The translations under genes and the position numbers were made by a program. The notes under the pieces were generated by a model. The model searched no databases and was not told the origin of the DNA. It worked only from the letters and a program-made list of their open reading frames with translations. Shown here in pieces: positions 1 to 5,405 of a DNA stretch of 8,839 nt; positions within the stretch are counted from its first letter, which is position 1; each line of letters starts with the position of its first letter. The stretch is from an uncultured Phenylobacterium sp. (lineage in GTDB: Bacteria > Pseudomonadota > Alphaproteobacteria > Caulobacterales > Caulobacteraceae), in NCBI GenBank assembly GCA_945952355.1, contig CAMFIW010000077.1:1-8839 (forward strand), read 5' to 3'.

Positions 1-706
1 TCGCCGCCTGCTGCTCCGTGCGACGCGACAGGTCGTCCGACGCCTGCGAAATCTCATCCGAACCGGCGCTCAGGCTGCCGGTCGAGGCGGAGATGGCGCC
101 CATCGCCTCCTGGATGGAGTCGATGGCGCCGTTCAGGTCGTCCTTGATCACGCCATAGGCGCCGGCGAAATGGGCGTCGATCCGCGTGGTCAGGTCTCCG
201 CCCGACAGCTTGCGAAGGCTGGCGGCGAGGGCCTCGACGACGGAGTTCTGTTCCTCCGCTGCGCGCTCGGCTTCTTCCCGGGCGCGCTCGTACTCGGTCC
301 GCACGGATTCGGTGATGTCGGTGGCGAACTTGATCACCTTCCACGGCTTGCCGTGGACGTCGAACACCGGGTTGTAGGAGGCGAGAATCCACACCTCCCT
401 GCCGCCCTTGCCGATCCTGCGGAACTTCGCGGCGACGAACTCGCCCCGGTTCAGTGTGCGCCAGAAGTTGCGATATTCCTCGCTCGCCGCCTCCACCGGG
501 TCGACGAACATGCTGTGATGCCGACCTTCGATCTCCGAGGCCGAGTAGCCCATCGCGCCGAGGAAGTTCGCATTCGCCGTGATGATCGTACCGTCGAGCT
601 GGAATTCGATCACGGCCTGCGACTTCATCATCGCGTCGACCTTGCCCCTGAGCTCGCGCAGGTCTTCCGCCTCGCGCGCCTTACGCATCTTGTCCCGTCC
701 GAACAT
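1..706 (-). CDS. PAS-domain methyl-accepting chemotaxis protein, N-terminal part (cut by the left edge)
   Basis: Soluble chemoreceptor: it should sense a cytoplasmic or redox/ligand cue through PAS and signal through CheW/CheA to the flagellar motor. Reading from ATG at 706 gives 235 codons before the edge. Residues about 25-135 form one PAS domain (IEFQLDGTIITANANFLGAM, then GRHHSMFVDP, GKGGREVWILASYNPVFD, and the closing KFATDITE). An acidic helical linker (136-155) leads to a HAMP-like segment at about 155-205 (LRKLSGGDLTTRI), and the signalling helix begins with ISQASDDLSRRTEQQAA, a signature common in alphaproteobacterial MCPs. No membrane segment or periplasmic domain is present, so it should be cytoplasmic. 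The methylation helices and CheW-binding tip lie outside the window. The start is supported by GGAGGGA (714-720) with a 7-nt spacer. The PAS type resembles that of BdlA and related receptors, which often carry two PAS copies; only one is seen here. The family call is firm, the ligand unknown. Confidence 0.93.
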   Translation of the reverse strand, partial: MFGRDKMRKAREAEDLRELRGKVDAMMKSQAVIEFQLDGTIITANANFLGAMGYSASEIEGRHHSMFVDPVEAASEEYRNFWRTLNRGEFVAAKFRRIGKGGREVWILASYNPVFDVHGKPWKVIKFATDITESVRTEYERAREEAERAAEEQNSVVEALAASLRKLSGGDLTTRIDAHFAGAYGVIKDDLNGAIDSIQEAMGAISASTGSLSAGSDEISQASDDLSRRTEQQAA

Positions 707-713
707 GGCCTGG

Positions 714-720
714 TCCCTCC
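714..720 (-). promoter_or_regulatory. Ribosome binding site of the chemoreceptor gene
   Basis: GGAGGGA on the minus strand, 7 nt before ATG 706. It supports this start rather than the in-frame ATG six codons further in. Confidence 0.65.
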
Positions 721-892
721 CCCCGGGAGCCCGCTAGCGGCGCCGGTCCGAGTGGAGGCGACCACCGATGATGACCAATGGTTGAGCTCTTCAGGCTGAA
801 CAAACGGTTAAAGTTCGAATTTCACGGCCAGTTATTCGATGTATTCGCGACAATCTATTCTCTGCAGATCGTCAATTTTACGCGTAATCCGT

Positions 893-898
893 ATTATA
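893..898 (-). promoter_or_regulatory. Candidate -10 box (TATAAT) for the chemoreceptor gene
   Basis: The minus strand reads TATAAT, a perfect sigma-70 type -10 element, inside the AT-rich core and within the CGTATTATACG near-palindrome. The hexamer 17 nt upstream (GTAATT) is a poor -35. Transcription from it would leave a 5' leader of about 180 nt before ATG 706. In GC-rich DNA a perfect -10 is notable, but in an AT-rich patch it can occur by chance. Confidence 0.3.
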
Positions 899-1037
899 CG
901 TAGCTATCGATATCGAATTACTCGCTATCCGGGACCTGAGCTGAGGCGTCGAGAACTCGACATGGGCCGGCCGGCGCCGGCGGCGGTGGGGGCGTCTAAG
1001 TCCAGCCCGAGCACCGACTTGATGGGGTCCGCGTAGG

Positions 1038-1676
1038 TCAGCTTTCCGCGCGCGCCGCGGCCTCCCAGGTCAGGAACTCCGGCGTCCCGAGCAGCCGCTC
1101 GGCATAGGCCGCCGCCGCCCCGCCGTCGCCGTGAGCGGCCAGATTGACTTCATAGGTGCGGAAGCGGCTGGCGACCGGCGTGTAGAACGCGTCGGCGATC
1201 GACCATTCGCCCACCAGGAATGGCCCGCCGAAACGCGCCAGCAGTTCGGTCCAGAGTCCCACGATCCTCCGGACGTTCTTCGCCGTGGGTTCGCTCAACA
1301 GCCGACGCTCGGGTTCGATATCCAGCGCCATCGGGCACTCGGCGCGCAGAGCGGCGAATCCGGCGTGCATCTCGGCCGCGGCGGAGCGGCCGAGTGCGCG
1401 CGCCGCCGGATCGTCCGGCCAGAGCTTCGCCGCGGGAAACGCTTCGTGCAGGTATTCGCAGATGGCCAGCGAGTCGACGATCGTCAGGCCGCCGTCGGTC
1501 TTCAGCGCCGGCACCAGGCCCGACGGCGAGTGCGGCAGGATTTCCGCCGTCGTCATGTCGTTCTCCTGGCGCAAGGTGATCAAGGTCTCGACGAACGGAA
1601 CGCCGGCCCGCTTGGCCACGAGCCAGGGCCGCATCGACCAGGTCGACCACTTTCGGGTCCCGATCACCATTTCCAT
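1038..1676 (-). CDS. Glutathione S-transferase family protein
   Basis: Soluble cytosolic GST, 212 aa, the usual length for the family. The N-terminal thioredoxin-like domain (about 3-80) has the active-site loop WSTWSMRPW (10-18, with candidate Ser11/Ser14), the cis-proline motif SGLVPAL (Pro56), and IVDSLAICEYL (66-76), where Asp68-Ser69 replaces the usual Glu-Ser that holds the glutathione gamma-glutamyl group. The all-helical C-terminal domain includes FLVGEWSIADAF, the conserved N-capping box/hydrophobic staple region. The protein probably conjugates glutathione to, or isomerises, an electrophile; substrate cannot be told. The start is ATG 1676, 5 nt after a strong GAGGAGG; ATG 1670 is a second option. 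The frame stays open upstream to 1844, but that extension is low-complexity, lacks GST homology and would overlap the divergent promoter region. It is transcribed away from the MFS gene, so shared regulation is possible but unproven. Confidence 0.92.
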   Translation of the reverse strand: MEMVIGTRKWSTWSMRPWLVAKRAGVPFVETLITLRQENDMTTAEILPHSPSGLVPALKTDGGLTIVDSLAICEYLHEAFPAAKLWPDDPAARALGRSAAAEMHAGFAALRAECPMALDIEPERRLLSEPTAKNVRRIVGLWTELLARFGGPFLVGEWSIADAFYTPVASRFRTYEVNLAAHGDGGAAAAYAERLLGTPEFLTWEAAARAES

Positions 1677-1681
1677 CGCCG

Positions 1682-1688
1682 CCTCCTC
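1682..1688 (-). promoter_or_regulatory. Ribosome binding site that sets the GST start
   Basis: GAGGAGG on the minus strand with a 5-nt spacer to ATG 1676. This decides against the longer open frame that begins at 1844. Confidence 0.75.
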
Positions 1689-1857
1689 GAAATGCGCGCC
1701 CGCGCTATTGGCCGGAACGCCGGGCCACCGTCCAGGGGCGGACGCGGAAAAGTCAGAGCCGATCGCACCGAGGGCCGAAGAATCGATCCGCCCGGCGACT
1801 TTCGATTGGATCAACTCGAAGCCGCCGTGATCTAGTGGGGCCAACGATCAAGAATCC

Positions 1858-1864
1858 GAGGAAA
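1858..1864 (+). promoter_or_regulatory. Ribosome binding site that sets the MFS start
   Basis: GAGGAAA, 6 nt before ATG 1871. It favours ATG 1871 over the in-frame GTG at 1835. Confidence 0.65.
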
Positions 1865-1870
1865 CGTTCA

Positions 1871-3238
1871 ATGACCGAGGCGACCGCCCCGGCCCCGCGT
1901 GGCGCCACCATTTCGGAAGGGACGCCCGCCACGGTCCCCCTGGTCTCGGCGGCCTATCGCCGCTACGCGCTGGTGATCCTGTTACTGGTCTACACGGTCA
2001 ACTTCCTGGATCGTCAGGTGGTCACGATCCTGGCCGAGCCGATCAAGAACGACCTCGGGATCAAGGACTGGCAGATCGGCCTGATGACCGGTTTCGCCTT
2101 CGCCCTCTTCTACACCGTGCTGGGCCTGCCAATCGCGCGCCTGGCCGAGAGCTTCAACCGGGTGTGGATCATCGGCGGCTCCCTGACCGTCTGGAGCGGT
2201 TTCACAATCCTCTGCGGCCAGGCCCAGAACTTTCTGCAACTGGTGGGGGCGAGGATCGGGGTCGGTATCGGCGAGGCGGGTTGCACGCCCACCTCTCACT
2301 CCCTGATCGCCGACTATGTCCCGCGGGAGAAGCGCGCCTCCGCTCTCGCATTCTTCTCCATCGGCACACCCTTGGGCGGCCTGATCGGTCTGGCGATGGG
2401 CGGTGTGATAGCGGACCTGTACGGCTGGCGTACGGCCTTCCTCCTGGCCGGCCTACCCGGCCTCGTGCTCACCGTCGTCGTCATGACGACACTGCGCGAG
2501 CCGCGGCGGATGCTGGCGCGCGACGCCCAGGCCCACGCGCCCGGCAAGGGCCACTTCGGCGCCACGCTCAAATATCTGGCCGGCCGGCGTACGTTTTGGC
2601 TGATCGCCTTCGCGGCCGCCATCAAGGCCTTCATCGGTTACGGCCATGCGCCCTTCACCGCCTCGTTCTTCTTTCGCAACCATGCCGAGGAAGTGGCGCA
2701 CCTCGCCGGCCTCTTCGGGCTGAAATCCGCCGGGTTCATGGGTCTCGCCCTGGGGATCATGGGCGGCACCGCGGGCATCGTCTCGAGCTGGCTTGGCGGC
2801 TGGCTGGCCGATCTCGCCGCCAAGCGTGACCTGCGCGCCTATATGAGCGTGCCGGCGATCGCTTCGCTCATCTCGCCCGCGATCTACGTGGTGGCCCTGT
2901 TGAGCGAGAGCGTCCTGCTGGCGCTCGGCCTGATGGTGATCCAGGGGCTTCTCGGATCGCTGTGGTACGGTCCCGTCTATTCGTCGGGCCAGGGACTCGT
3001 GCCCCCGCACATGCGCGCTACGGCCGCGTCGATCCTGCTGTTCGTGATCAACATGATCGGGTTGGGCCTCGGCCCGCTCGCGGTCGGCATCCTCTCGGAC
3101 GTCCTGGCCGGCCCAGTCGGCCTGGGCAGCGGCGACGGCGTGCGCTGGGCGCTGATCGTGTCCTCGATGCTGGGTCTCGGCGCCTGCGCCCTCTTCTGGA
3201 TGGCCCGCAAATCCATCCGCGAAGAGATGGTCAGCTAG
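1871..3238 (+). CDS. Spinster-like MFS transporter
   Basis: Inner-membrane major facilitator carrier, 455 aa, with about 12 hydrophobic helices. A 28-residue hydrophilic N-terminus precedes the first helix. Helix 1 has NFLDRQ (44-49) followed by AEPIKNDLGI (55-64), with Glu56 in the position conserved in the spinster group. The loop between helices 2 and 3 has GLPIARLAESFNR (85-97), the family's version of MFS motif A. RIGVGIGEAGCTPTSHSLIA on helix 4 and the following loop PREKRASA are also typical. Such carriers are common in Caulobacterales and Sphingomonadales and are often placed beside catabolic genes; substrate is not deducible. The start is ATG 1871, 6 nt after GAGGAAA (1858-1864); a GTG at 1835 in the same frame has no ribosome binding site and precedes the family homology. 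The gene ends tail to tail with the LysR gene, the two stops overlapping by 4 bp. It is divergent from the GST gene. Confidence 0.93.
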   Translation: MTEATAPAPRGATISEGTPATVPLVSAAYRRYALVILLLVYTVNFLDRQVVTILAEPIKNDLGIKDWQIGLMTGFAFALFYTVLGLPIARLAESFNRVWIIGGSLTVWSGFTILCGQAQNFLQLVGARIGVGIGEAGCTPTSHSLIADYVPREKRASALAFFSIGTPLGGLIGLAMGGVIADLYGWRTAFLLAGLPGLVLTVVVMTTLREPRRMLARDAQAHAPGKGHFGATLKYLAGRRTFWLIAFAAAIKAFIGYGHAPFTASFFFRNHAEEVAHLAGLFGLKSAGFMGLALGIMGGTAGIVSSWLGGWLADLAAKRDLRAYMSVPAIASLISPAIYVVALLSESVLLALGLMVIQGLLGSLWYGPVYSSGQGLVPPHMRATAASILLFVINMIGLGLGPLAVGILSDVLAGPVGLGSGDGVRWALIVSSMLGLGACALFWMARKSIREEMVS

Positions 3239-4182
3239 ACCGCGGCGGCGACCCGGCGGAGCAGGCCCCGCATCCAGGCGATGCCGGGGTCGGCCAGCCG
3301 GTCGGCGAGATAAAGCATCTCCAGGGTCACCTGCGGCGACTCATAGGGGGGTTCGACCACGCGCATCACCCCGCTCTGGGTCGACAGCGCGGCCAGGCGC
3401 CGGGGAATCAGGGCGGCCATGTCCGAACGCCGGATGACGCCCATGGCGGAATAGGTGTCCGGAACGGTCACCCCCACCGTCCGCCGCAGCCCGCGTCGCT
3501 CCAGCTCCGCCTCGAACGCGCCGAAGTCCTCCCAGCTCGCGCGCATGGTAAGGCCGTCGGGGTCGACGATGTGCCGACGAGAGATCAGCACGTGGGGGAT
3601 GGACAGCAGTTCGTCCAGGCTGATCGCCCCCAGGGGCAGCGGGTTTCCGGTGCGCACAAGCCAGGCCAGATCTTCACGCAGCAGCACCTCCTGGGCCAGC
3701 CGCTCCGGCGCGAGATCGACACCGCCCAGCACGAAATCCACGCGCCGCGAGTCGAGCTGCTCCAGGAGGTCGACGCCGGCCTCCGCGATCACCAGCTCGG
3801 CCCGCGGCGCCTCGACCGCCATCAGGGCGACGATTTCCGGCGCCATCACCGCGCAGGCATAGGCGCCGGCCACCAGGGTGAACCGCCGCTGCGCCGTCGC
3901 CGGGTCGAAGCTGGGCGGCGCGAACGCCGCATGGAGTTGATTCAGCGCCGCATGGACCTGCGGTCCGATCTCCAGCGAGCGCGGAGTCGGTTTCAGGCCT
4001 CGCGGATCGCGCAGGAACAGGTCATCGTTCAGCGCATAGCGGAGTCGCGAGAGAGCATGACTGACGGCGGACTGCGATAATCCCAACCGCGCTCCGGCGC
4101 GCGTGGCGCTGCGCTCCTCCAGGAGCACGTCGAACACGCGCAGGAGATTGAGGTCCAGGTTTTGAATATGAACATCATTCAT
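3235..4182 (-). CDS. LysR-type transcriptional regulator (NodD-like N-terminus)
   Basis: DNA-binding regulator, 315 aa, normal LTTR length. Residues 9-68 are the winged helix-turn-helix: NLDLNLLRVFDVLLEERSAT, then ARLGLSQSAVSHALSRLR (31-48, recognition helix), then DDLFLRDPRGLKPTPRS. The effector-binding domain spans about 98-310 as two periplasmic-binding-protein-like lobes. The LDLNLLRVFDVLL opening is the form found in the NodD subgroup, whose members often sense aromatic compounds; that ligand type is only a hint here. Its start faces the efflux operon 128 bp away, the classic LTTR arrangement, so the pump is the likeliest target, together with its own promoter. Its 3' end meets the MFS gene. 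No good Shine-Dalgarno precedes ATG 4182 (CACGCTCAAA), and no other in-frame Met lies near the N-terminus, so initiation may be weak or leaderless. Confidence 0.94.
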   Translation of the reverse strand: MNDVHIQNLDLNLLRVFDVLLEERSATRAGARLGLSQSAVSHALSRLRYALNDDLFLRDPRGLKPTPRSLEIGPQVHAALNQLHAAFAPPSFDPATAQRRFTLVAGAYACAVMAPEIVALMAVEAPRAELVIAEAGVDLLEQLDSRRVDFVLGGVDLAPERLAQEVLLREDLAWLVRTGNPLPLGAISLDELLSIPHVLISRRHIVDPDGLTMRASWEDFGAFEAELERRGLRRTVGVTVPDTYSAMGVIRRSDMAALIPRRLAALSTQSGVMRVVEPPYESPQVTLEMLYLADRLADPGIAWMRGLLRRVAAAV

Positions 4183-4212
4183 TTTGAGCGTGACAATACA
4201 TCATTTCCCTCA

Positions 4213-4239
4213 TGGCGTCGCGTCACCTATCTGACGCCA
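4213..4239. promoter_or_regulatory. Candidate operator: perfect 7-bp inverted repeat between the LysR gene and the efflux operon
   Basis: TGGCGTC (4213-4219) and GACGCCA (4233-4239) are perfect inverted arms separated by 13 nt, giving a 27-bp dyad centred at 4226. It lies 30 bp before the LysR start and 71 bp before the first efflux gene, where an LTTR site serving both directions would be expected. LTTR boxes usually contain T-N11-A; this dyad is longer, so a core site within it or another regulator's operator remain possible. Confidence 0.45.
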
Positions 4240-4247
4240 AGGCTGGA

Positions 4248-4270
4248 GGGCGCGCCGACGGCGCATGCCC
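4248..4270. promoter_or_regulatory. GC-rich hairpin in the leader region of the efflux operon
   Basis: GGGC (4248-4251) and GCGCC (4252-4256) can pair with GGCGC (4260-4264) and GCCC (4267-4270), leaving a GAC loop and a two-base AT bulge. No T-run follows, so it is not a standard terminator. It would lie in the 5' leader only if transcription starts upstream of it, which is unknown. Such stems also arise by chance in DNA this GC-rich. Confidence 0.25.
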
Positions 4271-4281
4271 TGCCAAATTCC

Positions 4282-4314
4282 ATGACCGGCACGATTGAAG
4301 GAACGGCGCCTTGA
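4282..4314 (+). other. Ten-codon upstream frame whose stop overlaps the TTG start of the efflux gene
   Basis: ATG at 4282 opens MTGTIEGTAP and stops with TGA at 4312-4314, overlapping the TTG start (4311-4313) of the membrane fusion protein gene in the sequence TTGA. The efflux gene's ribosome binding site (4298-4303) lies inside it. No ribosome binding site precedes this ATG, so it may be accidental; if translated, it could couple or tune initiation at the TTG. Confidence 0.2.
4298..4303 (+). promoter_or_regulatory. Ribosome binding site supporting a TTG start
   Basis: AAGGAA with a 7-nt spacer to TTG 4311. The reading frame has a TGA at 4296-4298 and no other start before the membrane segment, so TTG is the only plausible start. 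Confidence 0.6.
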
Positions 4315-5393
4315 GCGAAGTCGAGAGCTATGACGCGGGTGCGGATGCGACGCGGGGCGGATTCCTGCGGCGCTGGCGCGGGCCGCTGATCCTCGGCGGG
4401 CCGCTTCTCATCGCCGCCATCGCCGCTTGGTTCATCCTGACCGGCGGCAAGACCGAGACGACCGACGACGCCTATGTGGACATCGCCAAGGCGCCGGTGG
4501 CCGCCAGCGTGTCGGGGCGTGTGGTCCAAGTCTATGTCCGCGAAAACCAGCTCGTGAAGGCCGGGCAGCCGCTGTTCCGGCTCGACGCCCGGGACTTCCA
4601 GGTCGGCGCCGCCCAGGCTCAGGCCAATCTCGCCCAGGCCGAACTCCAAGTCCGCAGCCTGCGCGCCGCCTACGCCAAGGAGCAGGCCAACCTCGCCGCC
4701 GCCGAGGCCACCGCCGCCTACACCGCCAAGGAGGCCGCACGCCAGAAGGCCCTGGTGGCCGCCGGGGTCAACTCGCAGGCTCAGGCGGACGAGGCCGCCC
4801 ACTCCGCAAAGTCCGCCACCGAGGCGCTCAACGCGGCCAAGCAGCAGACCGCCCAGGCCCTTGCCAATTTGAATGGCGATCCGAACGCTCCGATCGACCG
4901 CCAACCGACGGTTCTGGCCGCGCGCGCGGCGCTGGACAAGGCGGCCCTCAGCCAGTCCTACACGGTCGTCGTCGCGCCGGTGGACGGCACGGTCACGCGG
5001 GTCGAGCAGCTTCAGCCGGGCGCCTATGTGAACGCGGCCCAGACGGTTTTCTGGCTGGTTTCCGGCCAGCCTTGGGTGGAGGCGAACTTCAAGGAGAACC
5101 AGCTCTCCAAGATGCAGATCGGCCAGCCGGTGGAGATCAAGGTCGACGCCTACGCCAAGACCACGCTGGCCGGCCACGTGGCGAGCTTCAGCCCCGGCAC
5201 CGGCCAGGCCTTCTCCGCCCTGCCCGCCCAAAATGCGACGGGCAACTGGGTCAAGGTCACCCAGCGCCTACCCGTGCGCATCGAATTCAACCAGCCGCCG
5301 CCGGCGATGGCCGGGCGCGCGGGCCTGTCCGCGCAGGTCAAGGTCGACGTCCAGGCCCCGGGCCGCACACCCGCGGCGGCTCAGGCCCGCTAA
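4311..5393 (+). CDS. emrA: EmrA/HlyD-family membrane fusion protein of a tripartite efflux pump
   Basis: Periplasmic adaptor, 360 aa, that joins the inner-membrane antiporter to the outer-membrane channel. Residues about 24-45 form one membrane anchor after a short cytoplasmic arm ending in RRWRG. Then comes TTDDAYVD (50-57), a hallmark of EmrA-type adaptors, and the first biotinyl/lipoyl half (SGRVVQVYVRENQLVKAGQP). Residues about 97-215 are an Ala/Gln-rich coiled-coil hairpin that should dock the channel. The second lipoyl half is APVDGTV (222-228), and the beta-barrel region has VEANFKENQ (256-264), also EmrA-typical. The start codon is TTG, backed by AAGGAA 7 nt upstream. It is the first gene of an operon, 12 bp ahead of the antiporter gene and divergent from the LysR gene. 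The gene symbol reflects family and gene order, not demonstrated substrate range. Confidence 0.93.
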   Translation: MSEVESYDAGADATRGGFLRRWRGPLILGGPLLIAAIAAWFILTGGKTETTDDAYVDIAKAPVAASVSGRVVQVYVRENQLVKAGQPLFRLDARDFQVGAAQAQANLAQAELQVRSLRAAYAKEQANLAAAEATAAYTAKEAARQKALVAAGVNSQAQADEAAHSAKSATEALNAAKQQTAQALANLNGDPNAPIDRQPTVLAARAALDKAALSQSYTVVVAPVDGTVTRVEQLQPGAYVNAAQTVFWLVSGQPWVEANFKENQLSKMQIGQPVEIKVDAYAKTTLAGHVASFSPGTGQAFSALPAQNATGNWVKVTQRLPVRIEFNQPPPAMAGRAGLSAQVKVDVQAPGRTPAAAQAR

Positions 5394-5405
5394 GGGGCTC
5401 GTCCC

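Larger units (their letters stand above)
707..1037. other. Intergenic region with an AT-rich core; no convincing gene
   Basis: This 331-bp gap lies between two minus-strand genes, downstream of the GST and upstream of the chemoreceptor. Positions 811-930 are about 60% A+T by hand count (72 of 120), while the flanking genes are strongly GC-rich. The core contains palindromes TTACGCGTAA (878-887), CGTATTATACG (890-900, odd centre) and TCGATATCGA (907-916), plus TATTCG twice, 9 bp apart (833, 842). The right part (965-985) is very GC-rich, with a 12-bp palindrome GCCGGCGCCGGC (970-981). A frame on the plus strand (839-1036, 65 codons) has no ribosome binding site and unnatural composition (Arg-rich, then Ala/Ser/Pro-rich), so I do not call it a gene. 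The region probably holds the promoter of the chemoreceptor gene; I see no clear rho-independent terminator for the GST. Confidence 0.6.

Noticed and set aside
806..822. Possible CtrA cell-cycle regulator site (TTAACC half-site, minus strand)
   Set aside because: Only one half matches; the partner seven bases away reads AAAT rather than TTAA. Not enough to call.
949..966. GTCGAG-AA-CTCGAC inverted repeat as a terminator for the GST gene
   Set aside because: The two-base centre is too tight for a normal hairpin and no T-run follows on either strand.
965..985. Dense GGCCGGCC/GCCGGCGCCGGC palindromes as a functional site
   Set aside because: Self-complementary GC strings are common by chance in this base composition and no paired T-run or start lies next to them.
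839..1036. A 65-codon plus-strand frame in the AT-rich gap
   Set aside because: No ribosome binding site, abrupt change from Arg/Ile-rich to Ala/Pro-rich composition, and no recognisable motif.
1677..1844. N-terminal extension of the GST by 56 codons
   Set aside because: No ribosome binding site at 1844, no homology to GSTs, and a strong GAGGAGG just before ATG 1676.
2962..4080. A 372-codon plus-strand frame covering the MFS end and the LysR gene
   Set aside because: Its composition is Arg/His/Gln-rich and it runs antisense to an unmistakable LysR gene; no family motif.
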